From an uncultured Atopobiaceae bacterium (lineage in GTDB: Bacteria; Actinomycetota; Coriobacteriia; Coriobacteriales; Atopobiaceae), in assembly GCA_944321515.1 (NCBI GenBank), contig CALULO010000006.1, positions 101,972 through 165,971 of the forward strand: 64,000 nt of DNA, given 5' to 3'. Shown piece after piece: positions 8,860 to 17,670 of this stretch (positions are counted from its first letter, which is position 1; every line of letters starts with the position of its first letter). The position numbers were made by a program, and so were the translations under genes. The notes under the pieces are model-generated. The model saw only the letters and a program-made list of their open reading frames with translations, was not told the origin of the DNA and searched no databases.

Positions 8860-11157
8860 ATGGCGCAGGCACTGAGCAAGGCGAGCGCGCACGTCTCTTC
8901 GGGGGACGTCGCCGAGCGCCACGACAGGCGCGAGTACGTGCCCAAGAACGCCGACCGGTCGCTCGGCGGCCGTAACGTCGTCGTCTACGACGTCGGCGAC
9001 TACAAGGCGGCGATCAACGCGGAGTTCCGCGACGACGTGCTCGCGTACAACGCGGGGCAGAAGCGCGTCGAGCGGCACAAGTCGCTCGACTACTACGCCG
9101 AGGTCGCCTCGAGCGCGCAGCAGGAGCCCGTCTACGAGTTCGTGATTGGCGTCGGCAGCCGCGAGACGTGCGGCGTCTGCGACGACCCGTTCGACGACGA
9201 GGAGTACGAGGCCGCTCAGGCGGCCGACCTCGCCGACGGCGGCCACCGGGCCGACGAGTACGAGGCGACGCACTTCGACGGGCGGCGCTGGGAGCAGATG
9301 AAGGCCGAGGGTCGCGAGGACGAGGCGAGCGAGTACGTGCAGCGGCACCTCGCCAAGGGCCTCAAGGCCGAGGCGCACGACAAGGCGGTCGCGATCCTGC
9401 TCGACGTCGCCGAGGCGATCGTCAAGAACGAGCCCGACTCGAGGACCGGCAAGCGGCCGATTCCCAAGGGCTTCAAGGTCATGCAGGTCACGCTGCACGA
9501 CGACGAGCCGTGCGGCACGCCGCACCTGCACGTCGCCGTGTGCCCGATCGCGGAGGGCTACACGCGTGGCATGCGCCGCCGCATCGGCCTCGCCAAGGCG
9601 CTCGAGCAGGGCGGCTACAAGGGCAAGGGCGCCATGCCGGAGCTCTACGAGCACCTACGCCAGGATGTGATGGTGCCCGTCATGAAGGCGCACGACGTCG
9701 GGCGCGAGTTCAAGAATAACCACGAGCGGCACCTCGCGGTCGACGAGTTCCAGGCGCGTCGCGACCGCGAGCGCGCCGCCGAGCGCGCGGAGAGGGCGCG
9801 CAGCGAGCTCGCGGAGGTCCGCAGCGAGCTCCACGAGGCCGAGGACGCCGTGGAGGTCGCACGCGCCGACGCCGACGAGGCGAGGCGCGAGGCGGCCGAC
9901 ACGAGGCGCGAGGCCGACCGCGACCTCGAGCGGGTCCACCGCGCCCGGCGCGAGGTCGACCGTGACCAGGCCCGCGCCGAGGTGGCCCTGCACGGCTACG
10001 AGCCCCCGGCGGGTGTGGAGCTCGTGCCGCCCGCCGCCATGCCGCCCGAGCTGCGCGCGCTGTGGCGCCTCACCGACGGCGACGAGGGCGACGACGCGGC
10101 CGGTGACATCCCCGGCGACCTGCTGGGCGAGGACGGCAGACCAGATCTAGACGCCGCCAACGAGCGCGTGATGGATCTCGCCGACGAGTTCGCGCGCTCG
10201 CGCGGCTGCCCCTGGAGCTACGTCGACAGGTACGGCGTCTGGCTCGTCACGCCGCCGCTCGAGCTCGTCCGCGAGCAGCCCGGCTACGAGGGCGTGAAGA
10301 GCCTGGACGAGCTCGGCGAGGGCGACCTGGAGGCGATGGCCGAGCGGCACTGGGACGAGGCGTCCCTCCGCATCGCCGACGCCCAGCTCCTCGGCCTGGA
10401 CCCGACGGTCGCGCACCCCGGCATCGACGAGCGCGAGGCCGCCGTGGAGGCCGCCCGCGCCGACGTCGAGCGCCGCGAGAAGACCGTCGAGGCACGCGAG
10501 GCCGCCCTCGAGCGCGTCGTGGCGCGGAAGCGCTCCGAGGTCGAGCGCATCGACGCCGAGCTCGAGGTCAAGGGCGCCGAGTCCAGGCGCCTCGACGAGG
10601 CGAACGAGGCCAAGCGCGCCGAGGCGGCGCGCCTCGACGCCAAGACCGACGAGACGGTCCGCTGGCTCGAGGGCGCCATTGAGCACGTCAAGGAGGCCGA
10701 CGCCCGCGTCGAGCAGGCCAAGGCCGACGCCGAGGCGACGCGCAGGCAGGCCGAGGCCGACGCCGAGCGCACGCGCGCGGAGGCCCGCGCCGAGCGCGAG
10801 GAGGCCCTGCGAGGCATCACGGACCGCGCCGAGGAGCGCATCACGGGCTTCCTCGGCCGGGTCGTGGGCGACGTGAGCTTCATCGCCTACCGCACCCTCA
10901 GTGTCATGGTCGAGATGGGCGTCGGCGGCGAGCGGTTCGCCTCGGCGGCGCGCACGTGCATGGACGTCATCAACGCGATGAGCGAGGACGCGATCGGCCG
11001 CCCGTTCAGCCAGACGACCGCCGGGCGCGTGCAGGGCCGCGTCGCGAGGTCGTTCGCCCGCGCGTTCGCGCGCGACGCCCGCCGCGACGCGGCCGTCCGC
11101 GAGGTCGACGACGCGCCGCAGGCGGGCCGCTCCCGCGACGACGGGCCGGGTTTCTGA
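8860..11157 (+). CDS. MobV-like relaxase with long coiled-coil tail
   Basis: A 765-residue protein likely to nick the element at oriT for mobilization. The relaxase domain holds the metal-binding histidine cluster HDDEPCGTPHLHVAVCPIAEG (His213, His222, His224), the motif III pattern of MobV/Mob_Pre relaxases. From about residue 300 the protein is almost continuous Arg/Glu/Ala coiled coil, with a structured insert near 400-520. It ends SRDDGPGF, a tail shared with the element 2 and 3 relaxases. The ATG at 8860 follows AAAGGGGG by 9 nt. The stop overlaps the micro-ORF start (TGATG). Confidence 0.75.
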   Translation: MAQALSKASAHVSSGDVAERHDRREYVPKNADRSLGGRNVVVYDVGDYKAAINAEFRDDVLAYNAGQKRVERHKSLDYYAEVASSAQQEPVYEFVIGVGSRETCGVCDDPFDDEEYEAAQAADLADGGHRADEYEATHFDGRRWEQMKAEGREDEASEYVQRHLAKGLKAEAHDKAVAILLDVAEAIVKNEPDSRTGKRPIPKGFKVMQVTLHDDEPCGTPHLHVAVCPIAEGYTRGMRRRIGLAKALEQGGYKGKGAMPELYEHLRQDVMVPVMKAHDVGREFKNNHERHLAVDEFQARRDRERAAERAERARSELAEVRSELHEAEDAVEVARADADEARREAADTRREADRDLERVHRARREVDRDQARAEVALHGYEPPAGVELVPPAAMPPELRALWRLTDGDEGDDAAGDIPGDLLGEDGRPDLDAANERVMDLADEFARSRGCPWSYVDRYGVWLVTPPLELVREQPGYEGVKSLDELGEGDLEAMAERHWDEASLRIADAQLLGLDPTVAHPGIDEREAAVEAARADVERREKTVEAREAALERVVARKRSEVERIDAELEVKGAESRRLDEANEAKRAEAARLDAKTDETVRWLEGAIEHVKEADARVEQAKADAEATRRQAEADAERTRAEARAEREEALRGITDRAEERITGFLGRVVGDVSFIAYRTLSVMVEMGVGGERFASAARTCMDVINAMSEDAIGRPFSQTTAGRVQGRVARSFARAFARDARRDAAVREVDDAPQAGRSRDDGPGF

Positions 11158-11213
11158 TGGCCGCGCGGGGCGCCTCGAAGGCGCTGACGGCGCGGTGCAG
11201 GCACGGGCCGTAG
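11157..11213 (+). CDS. Conserved 18-residue micro-ORF coupled to the relaxase
   Basis: The ATG overlaps the relaxase stop (TGATG) and the frame reads MAARGASKALTARCRHGP. Element 2 has the same arrangement at 34015-34071, reading MAARGRSRTLTARWERGP: same length, same overlap, 12 of 18 residues identical. Conservation of frame and stop between diverged elements argues for translation. Function is unknown; it might instead be a by-product of conserved RNA structure before the shared terminator. Confidence 0.4.
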   Translation: MAARGASKALTARCRHGP

Positions 11214-11235
11214 TCCGGGAGGGTGCAGTAGGAAA

Positions 11236-11255
11236 ACGGCCCGTCAGCGGGCCGT
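11236..11255 (+). terminator. Terminator-like hairpin after the relaxase
   Basis: ACGGCCCG-TCAG-CGGGCCGT forms a perfect 8-bp stem with a tetraloop. The identical hairpin, in the same orientation relative to the relaxase, is in element 2 at 33973-33992. It has no long T run, so it may also be an RNA-protecting structure. Confidence 0.55.
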
Positions 11256-11325
11256 GAGGACGGTTTAACGCGTTTTACGAGCGCAAACGCGCGTTAGTTT
11301 GAAGATGAGAGGAAGGGTGATCAAC

Positions 11326-13353
11326 ATGACAAACGAGAGGCATGGTGGGCCGTGCGTCACCAGGCGCGGACTCCTCTACGCCTGCGCGGGCGCTGCAGGG
11401 CTCGTGATCTGCGCGGGGCTGGGCGCTGTGCCGCGCAAGGCCGAGGCCGCGCCTGCCGACGGCTGGACCGATACGACGGTCGACCTCACGATTGACAACG
11501 AGGCGTCGTTGTTCTGCGGCGGGAACATGACGGTCAAGAGCTGCGTCGAGTCCGAGGGTGTCACCGTCTGCTTGGGTGACCTCACCTACGACCTTCGGAA
11601 CGGCACGCGGGTCGCACGCCAGCTTTGCGCGAAGGTGGCGTGGGGTATGGGATCCGTGCCCACGCCCTATGTCGACCATCTGGTCGTCGGCGGGTCCTTC
11701 TACCATAAATGCCCCATCGACGTCGGCATCACGGGTAACGCCCGCATCGGCGGCAGCGTCGTGCGCGACCCCGGCGCAGGCGACCTGCTCAACGTCAGTG
11801 AAAATCAAGTTCAAGCGTGGATTGACGCGGGCATGAACAACGGCAATATGCCGGCATATGCCTGGCTCTATTACTACTATCAGTCCGAAGACGCAAGTGA
11901 CATCTGGTACGGTTCCCGGTACGGTTTTGACAACCTGACCTTGGACCGATCGGTGCGCCGTCAGTATCAGGACGTTCAGAACGCGTGTCGCGTCCAGTCG
12001 AATCTCGGACGGGCGCCCGCGCTCACCGCGACGATCAGCGACGCCGGTGACAAGCTGGATTACAGCACCTACCTCGACGAAAAGTTGCGGCCGATGAGCG
12101 AGACGCTGCTCAACCTCCCCGTGACCGGAACCGTCTTTTACTCAAAGGTCGGCTCGATCGTCGGGCACCGTTACTGGAACGACTACACCGTCGACTCGGA
12201 CGTCGACGCGTGGCTCAGGCTCGCGGGCGACGGCAAGTCGCTGCTGCAGGTGTTCGAGGTCGACGCGGCTGAGCTGGACCGCCAGCTCGCCGCGCTCGGC
12301 TGCGTGCAGTGGTCACTTGAACTCGAGGACGTTCCCGAGGACGCGAGCGTTGTGGTGAACGTGCGCGGTGAGGTCGGCGACTGGCATCCCGGTTGGTTGA
12401 ACAGGTGGAACGGCAAGAAGTGCGACACCTGGATCAACGACGTCCCGTCGAGCGAGGGGTTCAAGGCGTACGTGCGGATCGCAAGCGCGATGCTCTGGAA
12501 CTTCGCGGACACCTCCCAACTCACCGTCTGTGGCGCGAGCGGGACGTCGTCCAACAACGGCTGGGAGGAGAGCAACACGGGCGTCCTCATGCCCGGCACC
12601 ATCCTCGTCCCGAACGGCAACGTCACCCTCGTCGGCGACACCAACGGTCACGTGCTCTGTTCGGGGGACATGCAGCTCGATATTTGGGAGCACCACAACG
12701 TGCCGTGGCGCGGGTCGTTCGTGGTGCCGACCATCAATGTCCCTGTTGAGAAGGTCTGGGAGGGCGCCGGCTACGACAAGTTCTGGCCGGAGTCGATCAC
12801 GGTCAGGCTCTACGGCAACGGCGAAGAGGTCGGCTCGCTCACCCTCTCGGAGGACAACGACTGGAAGGGCGCGTTCGAGGACCTGCCCGAGGTCGACCGG
12901 TTCTGGCAACCGATCTCCTACGTCGTCCGCGAGGACGAGGTCGCGCAGTTCACGGCCACGGTCACCGGTAGCGAGACGGTCGGGTTCACCGTCAAGAACG
13001 CGCTTGTGGCCCCGCTGTACGCGAACGTCAGCATCCGCAAGGTCTGGACGGGAGAGGGCGCGGAGGAAAACATCCCCGACGAGCTCGTCGTCCACGTCGT
13101 GGGTTCCGACGGCTCCGACCGCCCCGTGACGCTCACGCAGGCGAACCACTGGTCGGCGACCATCGACGAGCTGCCGCAGCTGGACGCCGACGGTGACTGG
13201 GTCACCTACTCGCTCGACGAGCGCGATGTGCCGGACGGCTTCCGCCTGGTCTCCGTCGAGGGCGACGTCGAGGAAGGCTGGGTCGTGACGAACGAGTGCC
13301 AGAAGGGCGAGGGCGGTCTCACTAAGGAGGCCAGCGAGAAGAGCTGGCTGTAG
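11326..13353 (+). CDS. Secreted choice-of-anchor-A / Cna-B adhesin-like protein
   Basis: 675 residues. The N-terminus carries a possible twin-arginine signal (TRRGLLYACAGAAGLVICAGLGA, cleavage near AEA), unusual for an adhesin. A large beta-rich region resembling choice-of-anchor-A proteins follows (about residues 40-470), then two Cna-B-type repeats (VPVEKVWEG... and VSIRKVWTGEG...). The protein ends KEASEKSWL with no LPxTG motif or membrane anchor, so it would be released or held through another protein. The start is ATG 11326 after GAGAGGAAGG. It is cargo of element 1, in its own unit closed by the terminator at 13376. Confidence 0.7.
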   Translation: MTNERHGGPCVTRRGLLYACAGAAGLVICAGLGAVPRKAEAAPADGWTDTTVDLTIDNEASLFCGGNMTVKSCVESEGVTVCLGDLTYDLRNGTRVARQLCAKVAWGMGSVPTPYVDHLVVGGSFYHKCPIDVGITGNARIGGSVVRDPGAGDLLNVSENQVQAWIDAGMNNGNMPAYAWLYYYYQSEDASDIWYGSRYGFDNLTLDRSVRRQYQDVQNACRVQSNLGRAPALTATISDAGDKLDYSTYLDEKLRPMSETLLNLPVTGTVFYSKVGSIVGHRYWNDYTVDSDVDAWLRLAGDGKSLLQVFEVDAAELDRQLAALGCVQWSLELEDVPEDASVVVNVRGEVGDWHPGWLNRWNGKKCDTWINDVPSSEGFKAYVRIASAMLWNFADTSQLTVCGASGTSSNNGWEESNTGVLMPGTILVPNGNVTLVGDTNGHVLCSGDMQLDIWEHHNVPWRGSFVVPTINVPVEKVWEGAGYDKFWPESITVRLYGNGEEVGSLTLSEDNDWKGAFEDLPEVDRFWQPISYVVREDEVAQFTATVTGSETVGFTVKNALVAPLYANVSIRKVWTGEGAEENIPDELVVHVVGSDGSDRPVTLTQANHWSATIDELPQLDADGDWVTYSLDERDVPDGFRLVSVEGDVEEGWVVTNECQKGEGGLTKEASEKSWL

Positions 13354-13375
13354 GCGCGGAGAGATAGCGACGTAA

Positions 13376-13426
13376 AGGCCCCGCGAGACGACCGGTGTTT
13401 GTGCCGGACGTTCGCGGGGCCTCTTT
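13376..13426. terminator. Bidirectional terminator between convergent genes
   Basis: AGGCCCCGCGA (13376-13386) pairs with TCGCGGGGCCT (13412-13422), with an inner stem CCGG/CCGG, followed by TTTT on the plus strand. It separates the adhesin gene from the convergent membrane-protein gene. Confidence 0.8.
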
Positions 13427-13437
13427 TGCGTGTTTGG

Positions 13438-14100
13438 CTACTCGTCGCGTTCGGTATCGGCCTCGGCTTCGTCGCCACTCATCTCGACCGGATCCTCGGA
13501 CGCCTCCTCCGCCTGCTCGGCGGCGCCTTTGCGCCCGAACTTCGCAGCAACTCTGTCCTTGGCTGCGGTGAGGGCTGGTTTTGCCGTCTCGCCCCACCAC
13601 TTCTGGACGTGCGGAGCGGCAGCCTTGGCGCCCTTGACGAGCAGGAAACCGCCTGCGATAACGCCGATTATGATCGCGGCGCTCTTACCGTCGATGTCGA
13701 CATAGTCGTCGTCCGACGAGGTCGTCGTGACGTAATCATCATCGTCCTCATCCTCGTCATCGACGGTGTTATCAAGGCCGAAGTTACGACGATGCGCTTC
13801 ATCGCGGTGCTGGGCGACCTTTTCGGTCAGTTCTCGACGACGCTCGGGGGACACGTCTCCGATTGCATCGAGGATGCTGTCGTCCCAGCTTCGCGTTGTC
13901 CAATAGCGGTTGTAGGTTGCGTACCCGCCGGTTCCGCGATGGTAGTCGCGTTCCTCGGCGTAGGGTGCGCCCTTCTCCGTGACAGTGTAGTCTCCGGGCT
14001 CCCCCTCGAGAAAACCTTCCTTGCAGAGGAGCATATTGACTTCCTGGGCGGTCATGCAGCCCAGCTCACGTCCTATCATCCTTGCCGACATGCGACCCAT
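13438..14100 (-). CDS. Single-pass membrane protein with N-terminal winged-helix-like domain
   Basis: 220 residues. The N-terminus (MSARMIGRELGCMTAQEVNMLLCKEGFLEGEPGDYTVTEKG) looks like a phage-antirepressor-type winged helix. It is followed by a Tyr/Arg-rich segment (HRGTGGYATYNRYW), an acidic low-complexity stretch and one transmembrane helix near residues 138-156. Relatives occur in phages and integrative elements of Firmicutes and Actinobacteria; function unknown. The ribosome site GGAGG lies 5 nt before the ATG at 14100. Confidence 0.6.
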   Translation of the reverse strand: MGRMSARMIGRELGCMTAQEVNMLLCKEGFLEGEPGDYTVTEKGAPYAEERDYHRGTGGYATYNRYWTTRSWDDSILDAIGDVSPERRRELTEKVAQHRDEAHRRNFGLDNTVDDEDEDDDDYVTTTSSDDDYVDIDGKSAAIIIGVIAGGFLLVKGAKAAAPHVQKWWGETAKPALTAAKDRVAAKFGRKGAAEQAEEASEDPVEMSGDEAEADTERDE

Positions 14101-14214
14101 GGCGACCTCCTCGTTTCCCTAGAAAACCATTATCGCACCGAATCGACCTCGACGTATTCAGCTGGCAACTGAATTGAGCTTCGTTGCTGTCTGCTAACTG
14201 CGCTCTATTCTTAA

Positions 14215-14257
14215 TTAGATATCTCTTCTATTCTGCTAAAATATAACTTAGATATCT
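14215..14257 (+). promoter_or_regulatory. Paired palindromic operator before the RHH-R-M operon
   Basis: Two copies of TTAGATATCT (14215-14224 and 14248-14257) are spaced 33 bp apart, three helical turns. Each is centred on the palindrome AGATATCT. A -10-like TAAAAT (14237-14242) lies between them. The following gene encodes a small RHH-like protein, the expected type of binder, so this is probably an autoregulated control site for the restriction-modification genes. Confidence 0.6.
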
Positions 14258-14281
14258 ATAATCGCCGAGAGGAGGGTCGCC

Positions 14282-14491
14282 ATGGTTGAAGCCGCAGCTC
14301 AGGAGGCTGAGAAGCCTCGGCGCGGGCCGAAGCCGCAGGCGCGCAAGAAGGCGCTGATCTCGATGACGGCCGCCGAGTACGACGAGTTCAGCGCATGGGC
14401 CGACGAGGCCGGGGTGACCAAGGCGATGCTCATGCACGACATGATGGGGCGCGAGCGCGAGAGGCGCGCGGCGTTCGGGAAGGGGGCCTGA
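14282..14491 (+). CDS. Small ribbon-helix-helix-like regulator of the R-M operon
   Basis: 69 residues: a basic N-terminal tail (KPRRGPKPQARKK), then ALISMTAAEYDEFSAWADEAGVTKAMLMHDMM, which fits a ribbon-helix-helix fold. It starts after GAGGAGGGTCGCC, ends one base before the methyltransferase-nuclease ATG, and follows the paired TTAGATATCT sites. It probably represses the R-M operon, analogous to a controller protein. The fold assignment is from pattern only. Confidence 0.6.
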   Translation: MVEAAAQEAEKPRRGPKPQARKKALISMTAAEYDEFSAWADEAGVTKAMLMHDMMGRERERRAAFGKGA

Positions 14492-14492
14492 C

Positions 14493-16319
14493 ATGGCCGT
14501 GAATCTGACCGAGGATCAGGCGCGTGACAAGGCGCGCGACGTTCTTGGACTGAACGGCTCGCCTGACGCCGTGGAGGGCGTCGGACAGCTGACCACCTTC
14601 AACCAGCTCGGCTTCCCGGGCATTTCGGACAAGCCGGACGGCTGGCACCTACCCCACAACCACGCCGACGTGGCGCTCGTGCTCGAAGTCAAGGCCTCGA
14701 AGGTCGCGCTCGGCGACAAGCAGGTCGAGGAGCTGCTCAAGAACGTCCGCATCGTCTCGGAGCGATACGAGCGCGTCGTGGGCGTGCTCTACAACGGCGA
14801 GGACGTCCGCGTCTTCCGTGGCGAGGACGAGGTGGACGACGCGCCGGCGTTGCAGAACAAGGAGCACTACCTCGCGCTGTTCGCGGTCGACCACATCGAC
14901 AAGGAGCACATCTACGAGCTCACGGCGCGCATCAACAACTGCCTTCACGTCGAGTTCGGCATCAAGAACCTCTACAGCCGAATGATCTTCACCGCCTGCG
15001 CGCTCGTGGCGAAGCGCTACAACGCGTTCATGTCCGCGGGCATGGACTACAGCGTGTTCCACAACTCGATTCTGAGCTGCCTGAACAAGGAGCTCATCAA
15101 CGACAAGAAGCAGAATCGCAAGCTCAGCATCCTCACGGACGAGTTCTCGAAGATTGAGATGAACCTCGACGTCGACAGCGAGGACGAGAAGCAGCAGGAG
15201 CACGTGAAGGACCTCATCGCCCAGTTCATCGGATGGATCGAGGAGATTTCCTCCTGTATCAACTCCGACGCATGGCGCGGCGAGGACGTCATGGGCATCT
15301 TCTTCAACGAGTTCAACCGCTACAAGAAGAAGTCCGAGCGAGGCCAGGTGTTCACGCCCGAGCACATCACCGACTTCATGTACCGAATCCTCGACGTCGA
15401 TATGAACGACCGCGTGCTCGACGCGGCGTGCGGAAGCGGTGGCTTCCTCGTGAAGGCGATGTCCAACATGATTCAGGAGGCCGGCGGCCTGCACACAGAC
15501 AAGGCGACGGCGATCAAGCAGAAGCAGCTGTTCGGCATCGAGCTCGACAAGGAGATTTACGCCCTTGCCTGCGCGAACATGCTCATCCACAAGGACGGCA
15601 AGACGAACCTCGAGCAGCTCGATGCGCGCTACGAGACCGCTGCGGACTGGATCGCGAGCAAGGGCATCACCAAGGTGATGATGAACCCGCCGTTCGAGAA
15701 CAAGTACGGGTGCATGACAATCGTCGAGAACGTGCTCGACCATGTGCCCGCGCACACCCTGTGCGGCTTCATCCTGCCCGATAAGAAGCTCGAGAAGATG
15801 TCGAAGACCGCAAAGAAGCGCCTGCTCAAGCATCACAGGTTGCTCAAGGTCATCAAGCTGCCCGAGACGCTGTTCCCCGGAACGGGCGTGACGACGTCGA
15901 TTTTCGTGTTCGAATCGGGTACCCCTCAGAAGGACCAGGCATTCTTTGCGTGCTATATGACGGAAGACGGTCTCGAGACGGTCAAGAACAAGGGTCGTCA
16001 TGACGTTCATGGACGATGGGATGCTATCGAAGATTATTGGGTGCAAGTCATTCATCGTCAGAGTGGTGACGAGTCCGTTCAATGGAATGACCCTGCCGTT
16101 TGCTTGTCGTACCAAGTCCCGCAAAAGCCGTTCGAGGTCGGTGAAGAGGATTTCCTCAAGACAGCGATGGATTACCTGATGTTTCAGCAGGGCATTGATC
16201 CGAAAGCCTTTGGAGAGGAATTGCTCAAAGTCACTATGTACTCTAGTCACCTAGAAGCGAGCGATGAGTGCGTTACCGTGACCATGCGCAGAAGCGGAGC
16301 AAACAATGACAAAGATTGA
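14493..16319 (+). CDS. BcgI-A-like fused nuclease/N6-adenine methyltransferase
   Basis: 608 residues. The N-terminus shows a PD-(D/E)XK nuclease pattern (Asp59, Glu65-Val-Lys67 in DVALVLEVK). The middle holds an HsdM-like methyltransferase with SAM motif DAACGSGGF (from Asp310) and catalytic NPPF (Asn398-Phe401). Nuclease and methylase in one subunit with a separate specificity protein is the type IIB/IIG plan of BcgI, and the sizes (608 + 362) are close to BcgI A and B. The AT content rises in the last 300 bp, and its end overlaps the specificity gene by 14 nt. A type I HsdM with an extra domain is less likely because no hsdR is present. Confidence 0.75.
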   Translation: MAVNLTEDQARDKARDVLGLNGSPDAVEGVGQLTTFNQLGFPGISDKPDGWHLPHNHADVALVLEVKASKVALGDKQVEELLKNVRIVSERYERVVGVLYNGEDVRVFRGEDEVDDAPALQNKEHYLALFAVDHIDKEHIYELTARINNCLHVEFGIKNLYSRMIFTACALVAKRYNAFMSAGMDYSVFHNSILSCLNKELINDKKQNRKLSILTDEFSKIEMNLDVDSEDEKQQEHVKDLIAQFIGWIEEISSCINSDAWRGEDVMGIFFNEFNRYKKKSERGQVFTPEHITDFMYRILDVDMNDRVLDAACGSGGFLVKAMSNMIQEAGGLHTDKATAIKQKQLFGIELDKEIYALACANMLIHKDGKTNLEQLDARYETAADWIASKGITKVMMNPPFENKYGCMTIVENVLDHVPAHTLCGFILPDKKLEKMSKTAKKRLLKHHRLLKVIKLPETLFPGTGVTTSIFVFESGTPQKDQAFFACYMTEDGLETVKNKGRHDVHGRWDAIEDYWVQVIHRQSGDESVQWNDPAVCLSYQVPQKPFEVGEEDFLKTAMDYLMFQQGIDPKAFGEELLKVTMYSSHLEASDECVTVTMRRSGANNDKD

Positions 16320-17394
16320 CATAAATCTTTGGAAGCCCTTCAAGATTGGTGACGTTTTTGAAACGGAGTTCAAAAACAGCGCGATTCAAGTTCCAACCGG
16401 CGGCTGGATTGCCTCGAAACGGTTTGAAGAGGGCGCGACGCCGCGCATCACAGTGTCGGGCATCAACAACGGCATTGTTGGCTACTACGCAGATATAGAC
16501 GACGCGAACTATCGCGTATACGAGAACTTCATCAGCGTCAGTTTCCTTGGAACTGTGTTCTATCAGGCCAAACGTGCATCGCTTGACATGAAGGTGCATT
16601 GCCTCAAGCCTGTTGGAATCGAGTTGAACGAGCGTATAGCGGGCTTTTTGGTCACGTTGATTCGTCGGGCATTGGGCAGCGTCGAATACTCCGACCAAAT
16701 CTCGAGTACAGTCCTACCTGATCTCGAAATCATGCTGCCAGTCACTTCATCCAATGCCCCCGATTGGGGGTACATGGATGCGTTCATGTCAAAGGTTATG
16801 CGTCAGGCTCAAAATGCGTTAGACGTATTTAAGAGCGTTCGGCCGGACGTTAAGCCGGTGAACTCTTCGAATTGGCAGAAGTTCCAAATCGGTAGCCTGT
16901 TTCGAATCGAGAAGGGGACTCGTCTCACGAGGTCAAATATGCTACCGGGAGATACTCCGTTCATCGGGGCTACGCTTGAGAACAACGGCATCACAGCCCG
17001 TATAGGCAATACGGGACACATCCACCCGGGCGGCGTGATGACAGTCGCATACAACGGCCAGAAGGCAACGGGGAAAGCGTTCTACCAGCCTGAACCGTTT
17101 TGGGCGTCAGATGATGTCAACGTGCTGTACCCCAAGTTCGAGCTCACCGAGGAAATCGCGCTCTTCCTCATCCCGCTGTTCTGGGAGGCGGGAAAACCTT
17201 ACGCGTTCGACGACAAGTGGGGTAAGGACGTCATGGAAAAGACCGAGATCCCGCTGCCGGCGATTGACCCTCAAACGCCCGATTGGGACCTGATAAGCGA
17301 CATGGGCGGCTCGTGGCGCGAAAGCGCGCGGCATACGCTCCGAGCCCTGTCAGCAGTTGATATGTCGTCAGAGTCAATCGGAATGGAGGCGTAG
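16306..17394 (+). CDS. Specificity (S) subunit of the BcgI-like system
   Basis: 362 residues with two similar target-recognition halves, beginning NLWKPFKIGDVFETEFKN and NWQKFQIGSLFRIEKGTRL, as in HsdS and BcgI-B. Each half would read one part of a bipartite DNA target. It overlaps the methylase-nuclease gene by 14 nt and is markedly less GC-rich than its neighbours, suggesting recent acquisition of the recognition domains. The target sequence cannot be predicted by eye. Confidence 0.75.
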   Translation: MTKIDINLWKPFKIGDVFETEFKNSAIQVPTGGWIASKRFEEGATPRITVSGINNGIVGYYADIDDANYRVYENFISVSFLGTVFYQAKRASLDMKVHCLKPVGIELNERIAGFLVTLIRRALGSVEYSDQISSTVLPDLEIMLPVTSSNAPDWGYMDAFMSKVMRQAQNALDVFKSVRPDVKPVNSSNWQKFQIGSLFRIEKGTRLTRSNMLPGDTPFIGATLENNGITARIGNTGHIHPGGVMTVAYNGQKATGKAFYQPEPFWASDDVNVLYPKFELTEEIALFLIPLFWEAGKPYAFDDKWGKDVMEKTEIPLPAIDPQTPDWDLISDMGGSWRESARHTLRALSAVDMSSESIGMEA

Positions 17395-17398
17395 CCCT

Positions 17399-17608
17399 AT
17401 GCGCATAGCCTGCGATAACGACCGCTTCATCCTCACCTGCAACCGCGACGAGCTCGGTCTCATCGCCGAAGGCCTGTTCGCCGTCTCGCACACGGGACGA
17501 CGGTCGCTCGAACAGGGCATCCCCGACGAGTTCGACGCACCCGTGTTGCGCGAGGAGCTCTACCTGCTCGACGACATGCGCGCGCAGGTGGACGCCGCGC
17601 TCGGCTAG
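17399..17608 (+). CDS. Small hypothetical protein after the R-M genes
   Basis: 69 residues (MRIACDNDRFILTCNRDELGLIAEG...), starting 4 bp after the specificity gene stop with a weak ribosome site (GGAGGCGTAGCCCT). It has one beta-rich half and an acidic helical end and no family I can name. It closes the operon before the hairpin at 17630. Confidence 0.5.
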   Translation: MRIACDNDRFILTCNRDELGLIAEGLFAVSHTGRRSLEQGIPDEFDAPVLREELYLLDDMRAQVDAALG

Positions 17609-17629
17609 GCCGAGCGAGCAAGCGGAAAA

Positions 17630-17666
17630 GAAACCCCTGCTCAGCGCGCTGCTGAGCAGGGGTTTC
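17630..17666. terminator. Strong bidirectional terminator
   Basis: GAAACCCCTGCTCAGC (17630-17645) pairs perfectly with GCTGAGCAGGGGTTTC (17651-17666) around a 5-nt loop. It separates the R-M operon from the convergent three-gene cluster at 17671-18724. Confidence 0.85.
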
Positions 17667-17670
17667 GCCG

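Noticed and set aside
14493..17394. Type I restriction system (HsdM/HsdS)
   Set aside because: No hsdR is present, and the methylase itself carries a D-E-K nuclease pattern at its N-terminus, which fits a BcgI-like system better.
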